Origin: Holtermannia corniformis
Lineage: Eukaryota; Basidiomycota; Tremellomycetes; Holtermanniales
Length of the DNA stretch: 64,000 nt
Assembly (NCBI GenBank): GCA_001599935.1
Contig: BCIJ01000006.1
Span: forward strand, 186,001 to 250,000
Direction: 5' to 3'
Below, in pieces: positions 10,313-20,369 of the stretch. A program made the position numbers and the translations under genes. The notes beneath the pieces are model-generated. The model worked only from the letters and a program-made list of their open reading frames with translations, was not told the origin of the DNA and searched no databases. Within the stretch, counting starts at the first letter, position 1. The number at the start of each line of letters is the position of its first letter.

Positions 10313-12168
10313 ATGGCAAAGTTGACGGCTGATTCACCAGAATTCTTCCTGAGCAAGCGCTCGCTCCAGAGTGCGCCTGATGGCAGTGAGTTGATGCGTA
10401 GGGGTCGGCTCGTGCTGATGGTGACAGTCCGTGGGCTGATGCCGCTCGAGGGTCCGGATGTGGTCACTTTCGTGAGTCTGCGCAGCTGGCTGACACGAGA
10501 ACCCCGCGCTGACTCGGCACAGCTGTACGCACGTCCTCAGTGAACGCATCCCACTAACTGATCAGCGCGGGCCGTCCAAACCCCACGACCTACCCGTTCA
10601 ACTCCATCACGCTCGAGATGAAGCCGCCCCTCGGTGACTCGCACTTTTCCGCTCCATCCGACAGCACGACCGACGCCACCCAGGGCGTCGTCAACCTCAA
10701 GATCGAAGGTGCCGCTCTCGAGACCGCATTGCAGTATGGCCCTTCGGCAGGCTCGGCGGATCTGCTGGCGTGGTTGACGGTGCTGCAAGAGTCTGTGCAT
10801 GGACGTAAGCGGGCGCAGGAGGGGTGGGCGATCAGTGTCGGGAGTGGAAGTCAGGATTTGATGGCCAAGGTGGGTGCGCCGGAGATGGGGATTCGAATCT
10901 GATGCTGATGCTGATGCTGATCGGTCGTAGGCGTTCCAAGCGTGCCTGAACCCGGGAGATCCCGTTCTGCTCGAGACGCCAATGTATGCGGGCGTCATGC
11001 CGATCCTGCACGAGCTCAAGGCGGAGCGCATCGGTGTGTACATCGTGTTCGTAAATTCCGACGGCTCATCAGAGCAGAGGTCGAGGTCGACGCCGAGGGG
11101 CTCAGCGCCACTCGTCTCGAGAAAGTCATGTCCGAATGGCCTGCGGACAAAGTCAGACCCAAGATTCTCTAGTGCGTCGTCTGACTCTTGCTTGGCGCCG
11201 CTGACAGCCTCAGCTCGACTCCCGTCGGGTCCAACCCAACCGGGTGCTCGGCTTACCGCGAGCGCAAGCTGCAGGTTCTCGAAGTCTGCAAAAAGCACGA
11301 CATCTTGATCTTCGAGGGTGAGTACTTTACCTGTAGGAGATAAATACGCTAACGCACCGCCCAGATGACCCATACTGTGTGTTGTCAATCCACTGCCCAC
11401 CCCGCAACTGACCATAGCAGACTATCTCAAGACGGAAGACATCCCGTCCTACTTTGCTCTCGAGACCGAGGTGTTTCCCAACGGCGGCCGTGTCGTACGC
11501 TTCGACTCGTTTTCCAAGCTGCTCTCGGGCGGTATGCGTTTGGTAAGCAGGCTCGATTACCAACACCCAACTCACACTCGCAGGGCTACGCGACAGGCCC
11601 CAAGCGTATCCTCCACGCAATCGACGTCAACACCGCAGCCGCCAACCTACACACAAGCGGCATCTCACAGGCGATCGCGATGCGCCTACTGCAGTACTGG
11701 GGCCACAAGGGATTCCTTGAGCACACACGGCGCGTCGCCGACTTTTACGCTGATCGACGCGAGATCTTTGAGCGCTTGGCGCACAAGCATCTCGATGGCC
11801 TTGCCACTTGGGTTTCACCCGTGAGTCTTCACGTATATCACGGGTGTCGCTGAGCGCCCCAGAAACACTCCATGTTCTGCTGGGTTCAGATCAACGACAT
11901 TGACGACACGTACGACCTCGTGCTGACCGAGGCGCTGGCAAAAGGGGTACTCGCTGTGCCGGGGCAAAAGTGAGTGCAGCTCACAAAGTGATCCCGAATG
12001 CTGACAGCGAACAGCTTCTACCCGACCGGACGCAAGAGCGGTCACCTTCGCGTCTCGTTCTCGGTCATTGACCTCGAAGACGGACCGCTCAACGCCGAAC
12101 TCGGGCTCAAGCGGCTCGCCGAGGCGATCAGAGAGAGGAGAGCCAAGATGGGCTTGCCTCCGGTGTAG
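10313..12168 (+). CDS. ARO8: Aromatic/2-aminoadipate aminotransferase (ARO8/KAT-II type)
   Basis: PLP-dependent class I/II aminotransferase for aromatic amino acids, 2-aminoadipate or kynurenine. Exon order gives MAKLTADSPEFFLSKRSLQS, IRGLMPLEGPDVVTF, AGRPNPTTYPFNSITLEMK, ISVGSGSQDLMAKAFQACL, DPVLLETPMYAGV, STPVGSNPTGCS (substrate Asn), DILIFEDDPYYYL, VVRFDSFSKLLSGGMRLGYA (PLP lysine in SFSK), NFYPTGRKSGHLRVSFS (carboxylate-binding Arg in LRVSFS). Between VVTF and AGRPNP the phases of the only plausible donor (10472) and acceptor (10565) do not match unless a 2-nt exon CT at 10523-10524 is used, which gives the family's expected FLAG. Another intron (about 10871-10930) contains a GATGCT triple repeat. 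TAG at 12166-12168. The exact substrate preference cannot be read from sequence. Confidence 0.92.
10523..10524 (+). other. Predicted 2-nt internal exon of ARO8
   Basis: The intron at 10472-10522 (GTGAGT...GCTGACTCGGCACAG) and the intron at 10525-10565 (GTACGC...CTAACTGATCAG) flank the dinucleotide CT. Both have standard donors, branch sites and lengths (51 and 41 nt) for this genome. Including CT gives TTC-CT/C-GCG, that is F-L-A, the residues expected before GRPNP. Skipping it shifts the frame. A 17-nt exon (10523-10539) would also keep the frame but leaves a 26-nt intron with a GTGAAC donor, which is unlikely. Confidence 0.6.
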
Positions 12169-12482
12169 GTACAAGCAGTAGTGTAAGAATCATAGATGCA
12201 CATCGTCGTGGTCACAAACATTGTGGCTGGGCACAGTGGCACCACTACGTGTGGCGCTCCCGCGCACTCAGTATGGCTTTGTATCGGCCTGCTTGGATCG
12301 ATTATAGGAATGTCAAGGCAGATACAGCCGGACCAAACACACTTTGCAGGCTGCGAGATCGTGTTGTGAACTGTGTCATAGTGTCCCCACATCAGAAAGG
12401 TATCACAGCACAAAGGATCCGTACAGCAGCGTTTAAGAAGACTAAGCCTACTTCGGACGACCGCTCGAACGTCGCTGAACTC

Positions 12483-12803
12483 ATGTCACTGCAACCAACT
12501 ACAGGGTGGTTCTACCCCATGACTCCTGAACGCTGGATGGCATTCACCTCGGAAACACGCAATGTCATTGCGATGAACTCTAAGCAGTATGATGCCGCCA
12601 TGGAGAGCATTGCCCGGACCAGATTATCGCCGGGTATCAACGGCCACTTGCGTCGCGTAGTTGAGACTGCAATCATGTCAACCTTGCCAGGTGTGGCGAA
12701 AGACGACTTGAGCGGATTGATCGACTATACGCTTGGAGTTCTGGTTGTTGTACACGGATATCGCGCTGCAAGGCCTCCACGCGATCAGAGATCTCGAGGA
12801 TAG
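12483..12803 (+). CDS. Hypothetical small protein, possible distant member of the 18-20 kb family
   Basis: 106-aa single-exon frame starting MSLQPTTGWFYPMTPERW (ATG 12483) and ending at TAG 12801-12803. The frame is open further upstream to about 12249 without a convincing start. Its centre, AMNSKQYDAAMESIARTRL followed by a helical stretch (LSGLIDYTLGVL), can be aligned with the tandem small ORFs at 18.3-20.7 kb, especially the one starting at 19459, which also begins MSLQ and has AMDENTF...IQVLDRGR at the same distance. No known domain, signal peptide or membrane span is seen. The kinship is my alignment by eye and is weak. Confidence 0.4.
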   Translation: MSLQPTTGWFYPMTPERWMAFTSETRNVIAMNSKQYDAAMESIARTRLSPGINGHLRRVVETAIMSTLPGVAKDDLSGLIDYTLGVLVVVHGYRAARPPRDQRSRG

Positions 12804-13120
12804 TCCTACGCCCGGCGGGTGGGTGCAGGGCGTGGCGCAGGGGTCAATGGGGCCGCGTCGGCTAGTCTGCAGATCTGTGTTAGGGCACGCCATGTGATTG
12901 TGGCTACATAAGTAGAAGAAACGATAAGGGTAGAGACATCCCCATCGCGCTACTGGATGGACACACCCGCAACCCACCGACAAGCATTGGAAAACGACAC
13001 GGGACCATCCATGACGTAGCGATAAGGACTGCGAGCAGAATCTACGGAAAGTACATATCGAAATGCAAACACCCAGATTTCATACAACCGACGCGAAGCA
13101 GCCAGGATCAGAACGAGCAA
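12804..13120. other. Intergenic, no gene seen
   Basis: About 320 bp without a supported coding frame, between a possible small gene and a purine-rich simple repeat. Nothing recognisable is present. Confidence 0.4.
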
Positions 13121-13191
13121 AGAAAGCGAAGAAGAGGAAGAAGAAGAAGGAGAAGGAGAAGGAGAAGGAGAAGGAGAAGGCGAAGGAGAAG
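13121..13191. repeat. Purine-rich GAGAAG simple repeat
   Basis: A run of GAAGAG, AAGAAG and then about eight GAGAAG/GCGAAG units with only A and G on the plus strand apart from one or two bases. It is a low-complexity microsatellite upstream of the tRNA gene. The frames through it (KEKEKE or SPSPSP) are not taken as genes. Confidence 0.85.
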
Positions 13192-13296
13192 ACGAACAGG
13201 AAATATAAGGCGCGGTCAACGGGCCACCGTCAAAGGTTTGGAAAGGAAACGACTAGAGGGTCATCACACGTATTAGTCCTTCTTGCACAAGAAAGA

Positions 13297-13386
13297 TCTT
13301 AGCTAGTATATCGGCTAGTATTTCCGCTTCTCATTTGGTATTCCAATTAGACGCGGGAGAGCTGGGTTCGATTCCCAGGCTGAGAA
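13297..13386 (+). tRNA. tRNA-Glu (anticodon CTC) with an 18-nt intron
   Basis: The acceptor stem TCTTAGC (13297-13303) pairs with GCTGAGA (13379-13385) with one G-T wobble, followed by discriminator A. The D region GTATATCGGCTAGTAT is typical of tRNA-Glu. The anticodon stem TCCGC (13323-13327) pairs with GCGGG (13353-13357), with loop TT-CTC-A/C. The anticodon CTC lies at 13330-13332. An intron at 13334-13351 sits at the canonical position after base 37. The T arm CTGGG-TTCGATT-CCCAG (13362-13378) is perfect. T-runs at 13399-13403 and 13406-13410 could terminate Pol III transcription. The D stem is weak (GTAT with GTAT), so a decayed copy is possible but less likely. Confidence 0.78.
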
Positions 13387-15401
13387 TGATGGGCTGTGTT
13401 TTTGGCTTTTTGCACCAGCTACCGTAACAGGCGCTATTGGCGCTATTGGCGCTATTGAACAGCATTGAGGTCGCCAAGGTCTTGACTGTAGAGATCGTGG
13501 CTCACGCCGTGAAATCCGGGCCCAGGCCTCACGACCTTGTCAGGCACATGTACACCCAAGTCACAACCGATGTCACAGCAGTCAGTGTATTTGGAGAAGA
13601 CCGACCGACCTTGACGAACAGGTACGCGCAGTGCTGCCATTGCAATGAACAGCAAGGTATAGCTGCTGTAAAATTGTTGTAGCGATCGAAGCGCGTGGAC
13701 AAGTTTGACCCCGGTGTAGAGTGACATCAGCGATGATCCCCTTGGTGGCTGTAGCGATGCGGAGGGCAGGTGTTTAGAGGCGATTTGATAGAGCGTACCT
13801 TCCGCTATCTCAGTACGGGCGATCAGTACAATCATGTGTCAAGACTTGGCAGTATCACACGTTAGGCGGAATCAAGCAGGATTTGCAGGTCGAAGTGCCG
13901 TGTCACTGTTATGGCACTCGAGGAAGCTACTTGCACCGAAACTGACGCATTGTAGATACATACAGCCTGCACAGAGGGTCAAGAGTAGCCCCGCGATTCG
14001 TGCGCCCGAGGCGGCAAACAAGTGGCGCGCTACATAGCGTCATGCTGAAGTAAGGCTATAGGCGCCCTCGTGGTCCATTGTGCTAGAATGATTGTTCGTC
14101 TGACGGCGGCGGTGCTCCCTGTGCGGTGTCGTCGGTACAATGCGCGAGGTGTTCCTTCGATGGCATGTCAAGCACCTTGTGCAGTTCAATATCATCGTGG
14201 CTCCATCACACTTGAGAGCATACCGGTCAGTGGCGAAAGACGAGCGCACTGGAGCTCAGGAAGAAAGCCACAGCAAAAGAAGGCTACCGCCAGCCCATCG
14301 GTGGTCAGCACCAAGAAGCACCATTGCCACGCGCAGTAGCATGAGAACGCCACCACTTATGACGCTCAATAACTCTTTGAGCAACGGACAACGGACGCGC
14401 GGACTGCAATGGGTCCGTCTTCTGAGCGTAGATGGCGATGATATTTCGCCCCACTGCCGTATCATCGCGAAGTCCACATTGTTGGTTGAGTCTAGTTTGT
14501 AAATGAAACGGGGCTCAACAACGTCAACGCCATCTTCCGCTTAAGGACATGAGTGACCGTGATGAAGCAGCCCGGGCGAGGCTGCCGACACGCTTCAAAC
14601 ACATTCGACAGCTGTGCGCCTGGCCTCCGAGTTGATGATAGCGCACACGCAGTTTGGTACTGTCCTATCTGCTGACATGCCCATGTGTTTGTAAGCGCTA
14701 TGGCACACGGACGTCCGGCACACTAGACATATGCTGCATCACACTAACGACATGTGCTGAACCCGAGTCAAGGCCCGCGAATGTCACCGACGCCCACAGG
14801 GCAAGCCAGAGATAAGCACGGGCCTCCGGCTTAATATCAAAGTCAGAACGATCAGTCTGTCCCTCCAAAGGGTACCGCCGGCTCTATGGGAGGCGAGAAC
14901 AGCAGGGGCTCACAGCGGATGCTGCGAGCGGATGGAGGGATGCAAAGTGGGAGGTAGGAAGGGTGAAGGGTGTGTGTAGTAGAAGAGGCCAGCCACGCTG
15001 AGATGGCAGCGAGCAGAGTCGGGTGCGGCAAGGTGTAGGAGATTGAGGGGAGGTCAAGTGAATAACGAGAGATGGGGCCGAAAGGCACAATATTCGTAGC
15101 ACAGCACCGATCAGTCAGGCGGGGTTCTCCAGAGGAGCAGCTAGGTGTCAGCTGTGCGCCGGGAATCCGCCGCCTGACGGGCCGTCGCCGCATTGTCACC
15201 GTTGCATCTCACAGCATCTGTTCGTGCGGCCTGGCCAAAGCGCACTGTCGGCGTTTGGGCGTTCCGGGTTGCGCGCAACCCCCCTTTCCCGTCTGCCAAC
15301 CCCCTGTCGTATTGTCCCCCTTCAGGCACACCTCGCTGGACCTGACCTCCTCGAGTGAGTCTCCATCTCAGACCGGCTGTAGAGCTTCTCGAGACACCAT
15401 C
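13387..15401. other. Gene-poor stretch between tRNA-Glu and the G-gamma gene
   Basis: 2 kb with only short frames (up to about 127 codons on either strand) that lack family features and consistent introns. It contains three tandem GGCGCTATT units directly after the tRNA (13430-13456). The last few hundred bases, rich in CCCCC/CTCC runs, probably form the G-gamma promoter and 5' UTR. No transposon ends or further tRNA were seen. Confidence 0.45.
13430..13456. repeat. Three tandem copies of GGCGCTATT
   Basis: Perfect 9-bp unit repeated three times at 13430-13438, 13439-13447 and 13448-13456, about 45 bp after the tRNA 3' end. It is a simple tandem repeat without visible function. Confidence 0.85.
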
Positions 15402-15788
15402 ATGGCGAGGCCTATCAAGCAGTCCATGGCAGAGCTCAAGCTCCGGCGCTTGACGGAACACAATCAGCGGTTGAGGGAGGATCTCGCGAGGCCGAGGATC
15501 AGAGTGAGCGAAGCGGCGACGAGGTGCGTCTGCGTCAAGCGATCGTAGGACGTTTGCGGCGTAGCTGACATTTCTTGCCAGCTTGATCTCGTACTGCAAG
15601 TCGCACAAGGATCCTCTGGTATGTCCTGAAAACTAAAAGGAGTGCTTACGAACGTAACAGTTGCCCAGCGTCTGGGGCCCGCTCAACAAGGGCGAGGACC
15701 CGTACGCTCCGCCGCAAGAGGCTGGTTGCTGCTCCCGTAAGTCTACGTCGCGTCAGCAACCAACATACTGATCATGGTAGTCATGTAA
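15402..15788 (+). CDS. Heterotrimeric G-protein gamma subunit
   Basis: Small prenylated subunit that pairs with G-beta at the plasma membrane, in fungi mainly for pheromone and nutrient signalling. Four exons: the first reads [20 protein letters not shown] and [19 protein letters not shown], then [13 protein letters not shown], then [18 protein letters not shown]. The 3'-terminal exon is only TCATGTAA, which completes the C-terminus GCCSLM. The last four residues form the CaaX box CSLM, predicted to be farnesylated, and the cysteine before it could be palmitoylated. Both features are standard for fungal G-gamma. About 91 aa, normal for the family. Introns have GTGCGT, GTATGT and GTAAGT donors. 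Confidence 0.95.
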
Positions 15789-15954
15789 ACCTTCCTGTCG
15801 CCTCCTTTCCTCCCCATGTTCATAATCTCCAGCCGCCACACCGTTGTACATAGGTGGCATTACATGCATATAGTCATTCCCTCACAAAGCGCATCAACCC
15901 ATCAACTGCGAGATATCTCTCGGCGGGCGAATCGTTTGCGAAAACGTCAACAGC

Positions 15955-17171
15955 CTATGCCAAACCTATCAGCCCGAAACCCAACAGCCTGTACACAACT
16001 AACCGCTTGACACTTTGGATATACTTGCGCGACACCTCGTCATTCAACACATGGGCAACGTTGTCAATCCCAATCTTCTCTCGAGCCGATCGCTCGTGGA
16101 TCCCGACGCTCGTGACACCGATCGGCCATGCGGCGTTACCGATACTCAGGCGAAGGTAGGCGTCGTTTGCCTTTTGGTACTCGCGGCACTGCATGTGGTG
16201 TACAATCTCGGCGAGGAGACGGAGCACGTCGGGTTCGAGTGCACGCTGGCGGAGCTGCTTGAAGAGCGGCTTCATGTATTGGCCCGATTGGATTTGCGTG
16301 GTGGCGGCAACTTTGCCTTGATGTGTGCGCTTGACCTCCTCTGTGGGATGTGAGCGTAGCACAGAAAACAGCGCAAGGTCACTTACCGGGTCGCGCGTCC
16401 ATGGCGTCTCCCCACTCTCTCAAGACCCCTTTGAGAGCGTGATACACCTGCGGATAGAGCTTATTCCGATCCTTCTTGAACAGACTTAGATCAATCGGCT
16501 CGTCCGTTGTCACAATCTTCTTGTCAACCGCCTTGCTGTCGCCCTCTGGCACCGGACCATGCTCAGTCTCCTCGGCATCCGCTTTGCGCGTCAACTCTGC
16601 TGCACGCCTCTCTACCGCCTGCTCATCGAGTCCACTCTCCATCTCCTGCAAAGCTCGACGGAAATCATTGATCCCGGCACTAGTGTTGTTCCCGCCGCGC
16701 TCCTCGAGCAGTTCGAGCGCACGAAGGCGCAGGCGCCGGTCCTTGTCCGTTTCGCCGAATAGTCTGATCGGCTGGCCTTTTCCGCGCAGTCGTCGGATAC
16801 ACTCGTCTGGAGAGATGTTAAAGGCTTCTGTTTGAGGTGCTGAAGGGTCGGGCGTATTCCTGCCAGAGGCAGGGTTGGATCCTGCTAGTCGAGCGAGTGA
16901 AGACTTTTTCGCCCGGTCCGCCTGGAAGCTGTCAGGACACCTGCACATCTTAGTGCACAGTACACACATCCTCCTTGGCCTTCTTGACCTTGGCCTCTCT
17001 TGCCTCCCTCGCCGGTCGCTCGGCCTCTTCACGCCGCAACCGCTCCTCTTCTGCCCGCGCCTTCTCCAAGTCTGCCTTCTTCAAGTACTTTGACGGGCCC
17101 GCTCCATTGTTTAGCACAGGATCAGCTAGAGACTTGCGCTTGAGGTTGATCTCTGCGAGGATCTCGTTCAT
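15955..17171 (-). CDS. PRP18: Pre-mRNA-splicing factor PRP18
   Basis: Second-step splicing factor that stabilises the 3' splice site in the spliceosome. ATG at 17171 (MNEILAEINLKRKSLADP), similar to the start of human PRPF18. Next come a basic/acidic coiled segment, then the splicing factor motif SPDECIRRLRGKGQPIRLFG, then TDKDRRLRLRALELLEE. The Prp18 domain follows: IDLSLFKKDRNKLYPQVYHA, LKGVLREWGDAM, then after an intron TTQIQSGQYMKPLFKQLR and YLRLSIGNAAWPIGVTSVGI (the conserved loop), ending near VSRKYIQSVKRL. Stop at 15955-15957. Convergent with the G-gamma gene, divergent from RPS10. Confidence 0.95.
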
Positions 17172-17485
17172 GCCGCGCTGTTCACTGGTCAAGTGGTGGC
17201 CAGGCTGAACCGAGTGGCAAGACTGGGGGTCAGCCGATCGTCGGCGTTATCGTCGGTGAGATAATTCCACGTTGCAGCTCAAACCCCCCAAACGGGGAAA
17301 TTGCAGTCTTTGGTGCCTCGCGGTCCTCTCTCTTTCTTGACTCTTCTTAGTGCTCAAGAAGAACCTGTACGTAGCTGTGTTCACGCGGTGGTGAACATGG
17401 CTGACGTGCGACAACAGGCCGAAGTCAGCGGCCTCAAGCAACCAATCACTCGACCGACACCGCGACTCATCTCGACGTAGCTAAA
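17172..17485. promoter_or_regulatory. Divergent promoter of PRP18 and RPS10
   Basis: 314 bp separating two divergent start codons. It has pyrimidine-rich tracts near 17320-17350 typical of ribosomal protein promoters. I cannot assign a specific factor site. Confidence 0.4.
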
Positions 17486-18049
17486 ATGCTCATTTCAAAG
17501 GCCAACCGCAAGGCGGTATGTCACACCGCCCGTCTCATCTAGTCCGTGTCCTGAATCACGCGCAGATCTACGAGAACCTCTTCAAGGAGGGTGTCCTCGT
17601 CGCCCCCAAGGACTTCAACCTGCCCCAGCACCCCGACATCCCCTCGGTCCGCAACCTCGAGGTCATCAAGGCCATGCAGTCGCTCACCTCGAGGGGCTTT
17701 GTCAAGACCCAGTTCTCGTGGCAGTACTACTACTACTCGCTCACCGAGGAGGGCCTCACCTACCTCCGCGAGTGGCTCCACCTCCCGGCCGAGATTGTGC
17801 CCCAGACGCACACCAAGCCCGCTCGCCCTGCCGGCCGCCCCGCCGGCTTCGGTGGCCGTACCGGTGGTGACGGTGCTTACCGTGCTCCCCGCCCCGAGGG
17901 CCGTGACGGCTACCGCCGCCGCGAGGACGCCGAAGGCAAGGAGGGTGCTGGCGAGTTCCGCCCCGTGAGTGTGGTGCGCTGTCTACTGGCTGCCAAGCTG
18001 ACCGATTCAGCGCTTCGGTGGTGTCGGCCGTGGTGCCCCTGCTTCGTAA
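17486..18049 (+). CDS. RPS10: 40S ribosomal protein S10 (eS10)
   Basis: Small-subunit protein. Exon 1 is [10 protein letters not shown] (ATG 17486). After the intron: [20 protein letters not shown], then [58 protein letters not shown] Gly/Arg/Pro-rich tail follows, and a last exon [12 protein letters not shown] ends at TAA 18047-18049. This is a full-length match to eS10. Codons are strongly biased to C-ending synonyms (CTC, AAG, ACC), as expected for high expression and in contrast to the neighbouring small ORFs. Confidence 0.97.
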
Positions 18050-18300
18050 ACGCTTATGCGTCGAGAACGGCAGTCGAGGCCAAGCTATGCGGCGTTGTAC
18101 GTGTTCCGAAAGAGCCATGCAAGTCGAGAGATTGGTGCTTGAGCTCGATCGTTGCTCGCCTTCGTGTGTGCGCTGTCCTTTCTGAGGGATATTGTGAGAT
18201 GCGGACATGGCACAACCGCAATGAACAGCAAGCCTTCGCATGAGAAGGCCAGCTATGCTGGCTTTAAAGCTTAGACTCTTGAGTGGGTGCCCCTGCCGTG

Positions 18301-18660
18301 ATGACTATGACCGAACAATCCTACCCGGAGTTCGACGACCCCTCCAGTTACAAGTCTGATCCTGCGGGGCTCGTAGCAGCCGTCAGCAAACTGTACCTGG
18401 ATTACTTTTACAGAATGCTGCCATACTACGGCGATTTGGAAGGTGATGCGCACAAGGACGCAATCTATGCTCTCGATCGCGCGCGCATAAAGGACACGCG
18501 TCGGTGTCTCAGCTTGAATCTGGGTGTGGCGGGAGTCTTACAGCAAGACAAGACGATTCAGAACTCGATTGAGCCCTTTATGAAGGAGTGCATTCAGGAG
18601 ACGCACACGTGGCAGCAGTGGAAGCGGGGGGACTCAACGTATACACTCTCGCCGATTTGA
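18301..18660 (+). CDS. Hypothetical small protein, tandem family member A
   Basis: 119-aa single exon starting MTMTEQSYPEFDDPSSYK (ATG 18301). The core reads KLYLDYFYRMLPYY, then DAIYALDRARIKDTRRCLSL, then TIQNSIEPFMKECIQETH. The ALDRARI and SIxxF blocks are shared, at similar spacing, with the ORFs at 18969 and 19459. It is predicted mostly helical, without signal peptide or membrane span. Codon use is less biased than in RPS10. A TTTAAA element lies at about 18262, and the sequence TGAGAAGGCC just after 18240 recurs downstream at 19359, before member C. I recognise no function. Confidence 0.6.
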   Translation: MTMTEQSYPEFDDPSSYKSDPAGLVAAVSKLYLDYFYRMLPYYGDLEGDAHKDAIYALDRARIKDTRRCLSLNLGVAGVLQQDKTIQNSIEPFMKECIQETHTWQQWKRGDSTYTLSPI

Positions 18661-18968
18661 ACAGTCCATATGATCGTGCGTCTCGTGCATCGGACTGGAC
18701 CGGTTCGGCTTCATGAGGTGCCATACGGATCCGGTATCATGCAAGGTCTGAGGATATTCAACCACCGCCCGGTCCGGCTCGATGAAAGGGACTTCTGAGC
18801 TGCAATCAGGTCCGCTGCTCCTTTGATGTCTCCAACAGCCGTTTCACCCCGCTGTGTTGGAAGCCACCAGGTACACAACGTAAAGGCCGCTGGCGGCTCT
18901 GGGTGCACTCGACGCTTTGCCTCAGTCTTGCGACCTGTTAGGTTGACCCAAGCTGTCAACACTCTATA

Positions 18969-19343
18969 ATGACGACGACAAATTCAGCCATGCCTCCCCC
19001 GCCTAGACCTATGCCAGCACCAAACGTCGCAAGTTGGATTAAAGAAGCCCACCTTGAGTACGCGCGGCGGTTCTCAGACCGACTGCCCGAACTTGCGAGT
19101 ATGTCTGAAGCGGATTATCACCTGGCTTTGAAAGTGCTGGATCGGGAACGAACGCAGGAAATCAGATCCAAACTCAGCACTTCAGTGCTGGATCGCCTCG
19201 AAACTTTCAGGTATGATTCCGAGATCAATGCTTCAATCCCAACCTTCCTCAATTGGTGCATTGATCAAGGTCACCCGTATCGACACCCAGAAACAGCCTC
19301 GACAGCTTCGTCGCCATCGACGGCTTTCTCACCAACCGTTTGA
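18969..19343 (+). CDS. Hypothetical small protein, tandem family member B
   Basis: 124-aa intronless frame (ATG 18969). A proline-rich leader (PPPPRPMPAP) precedes the shared core SWIKEAHLEYARRFSDRL, SMSEADYHLALKVLDRERT, EIRSKLSTSVLDR, then SEINASIPTFLNWCIDQGH and a Ser/Thr tail. Compared with member A, the conserved positions are A(L/I)xxLDRxR, a basic helix, then IxxSIxxF and a C-I near the end. It is probably a cytosolic or nuclear helical protein. No family recognised. Kinship with A and C is visible by eye (about 25% identity in the core). Confidence 0.6.
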   Translation: MTTTNSAMPPPPRPMPAPNVASWIKEAHLEYARRFSDRLPELASMSEADYHLALKVLDRERTQEIRSKLSTSVLDRLETFRYDSEINASIPTFLNWCIDQGHPYRHPETASTASSPSTAFSPTV

Positions 19344-19458
19344 TCAGGGGCCGATAAGATGAGAAGGCCTAAACAAATTTGGTCTCTTATGGAAGGCCAG
19401 AGGTCCATTTAGATATACCTTGGCAGCCGTATGCATCGTCGAGCTACCCACTGAAGCC

Positions 19459-19722
19459 ATGTCCTTGCAAGACCACATTGACCGCGTGCACATCTTGTAC
19501 GTCAATCAGTTTCGCTCGCGCTACTGGACGACCTATCATGCAATGGATGAAAACACGTTTACGGAGAACATACAAGTGCTGGATCGGGGCCGAGTCCAGT
19601 ACGCCAAAAATACACTCCCAAGGGAGATCAGATTGGCGTATACTTCAGACGAGCTCGAGTCTGCGATTTTGTCGTCTATTGATACCTTCATCGACGCCCT
19701 CTCAGAGCGTCGCGTTTACTAG
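19459..19722 (+). CDS. Hypothetical small protein, tandem family member C
   Basis: 87 aa from ATG 19459 (MSLQDHIDRVHILYVNQF) to TAG 19720-19722. The frame is open for 13 more codons upstream without an ATG. The core has YHAMDENTFTENIQVLDRGR, then a basic helix and LESAILSSIDTFIDAL, aligning with members A and B at LDRxR and SIxxF. The spacing between the blocks is conserved. No signal or membrane segment. The sequence ATGAGAAGGCC about 100 bp upstream repeats the one preceding member A, which supports origin by tandem duplication. Confidence 0.55.
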   Translation: MSLQDHIDRVHILYVNQFRSRYWTTYHAMDENTFTENIQVLDRGRVQYAKNTLPREIRLAYTSDELESAILSSIDTFIDALSERRVY

Positions 19723-20369
19723 GACAGTATAGCGCGCGATGGGCCATTCGACGAGGACATGGCCTAGTAGCTGTAGTCATGTCAGTATGCGCTTTTGCAA
19801 TGTGAAAGCCGTTACTGCCTCAAGGCGTCCATCACAGCGCTGCATTGGCGCACAGCTGCAATCCATTGAGCATCCCGCGCAGCAACTGGTGTTCACAGTC
19901 TGGCCAAATAATGGGATTCGACTTGAGCCTCGCGATGAGAAACACTGCCAGCCCTTCCACAGGATGGCAGTTTGGAAGGCACATCATTGTCGTTCCGCAC
20001 AACGCCACCGTGACTCTCCAGCTGGCATCTGTCATGCAGTTGCCGCGCCGTGCATCCTGTAGAAGCTTAGCGGAATGCGGGCAGCTACGCGAATGGGCTG
20101 CGCGCTCTTTACGAGGCATCAGGGGAGTCTGTGCGGTCACGAAGATCGTTATCATCTCCAGATACTGTCCAGTGCAATGGCGACCCCTTAGACTTATCGA
20201 CAACCAATGAGCCCCAAGGAAGGCCGATTGGGTAGAAGCCGCCTGCTGGTCAAAGAGCCCCTGACAGATCTTCCGCCCGATTAAAGTGGTGAGGTCAAGG
20301 CGCGGCGACAGATAGCCGACAGCGTATCTTCTCATCCTCGAGTCTTCTATCTCAAGCGCGGACCTACAA
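19723..20369. other. Spacer between small ORFs
   Basis: About 650 bp with two overlapping open frames on opposite strands (minus 19832-20470, plus 19845-20210). Neither shows the shared LDRxR core nor any known motif. It may contain a decayed family copy, but I cannot show one. Confidence 0.35.

Noticed and set aside
10895..10925. GATGCT triple repeat in an ARO8 intron as a coding repeat
   Set aside because: It sits between a GTGGGT donor and a TAG acceptor; splicing it out joins DLMAK to AFQACL as in the family.
12950..13219. Frames through the GAGAAG repeat giving KEKEKE or SPSPSP runs
   Set aside because: Product of a microsatellite; no supporting sequence on either side.
13452..13835. 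127-codon minus-strand frame after the tRNA
   Set aside because: No domain or splice context, and overlapped by an opposite frame; listed only as gene-poor sequence.
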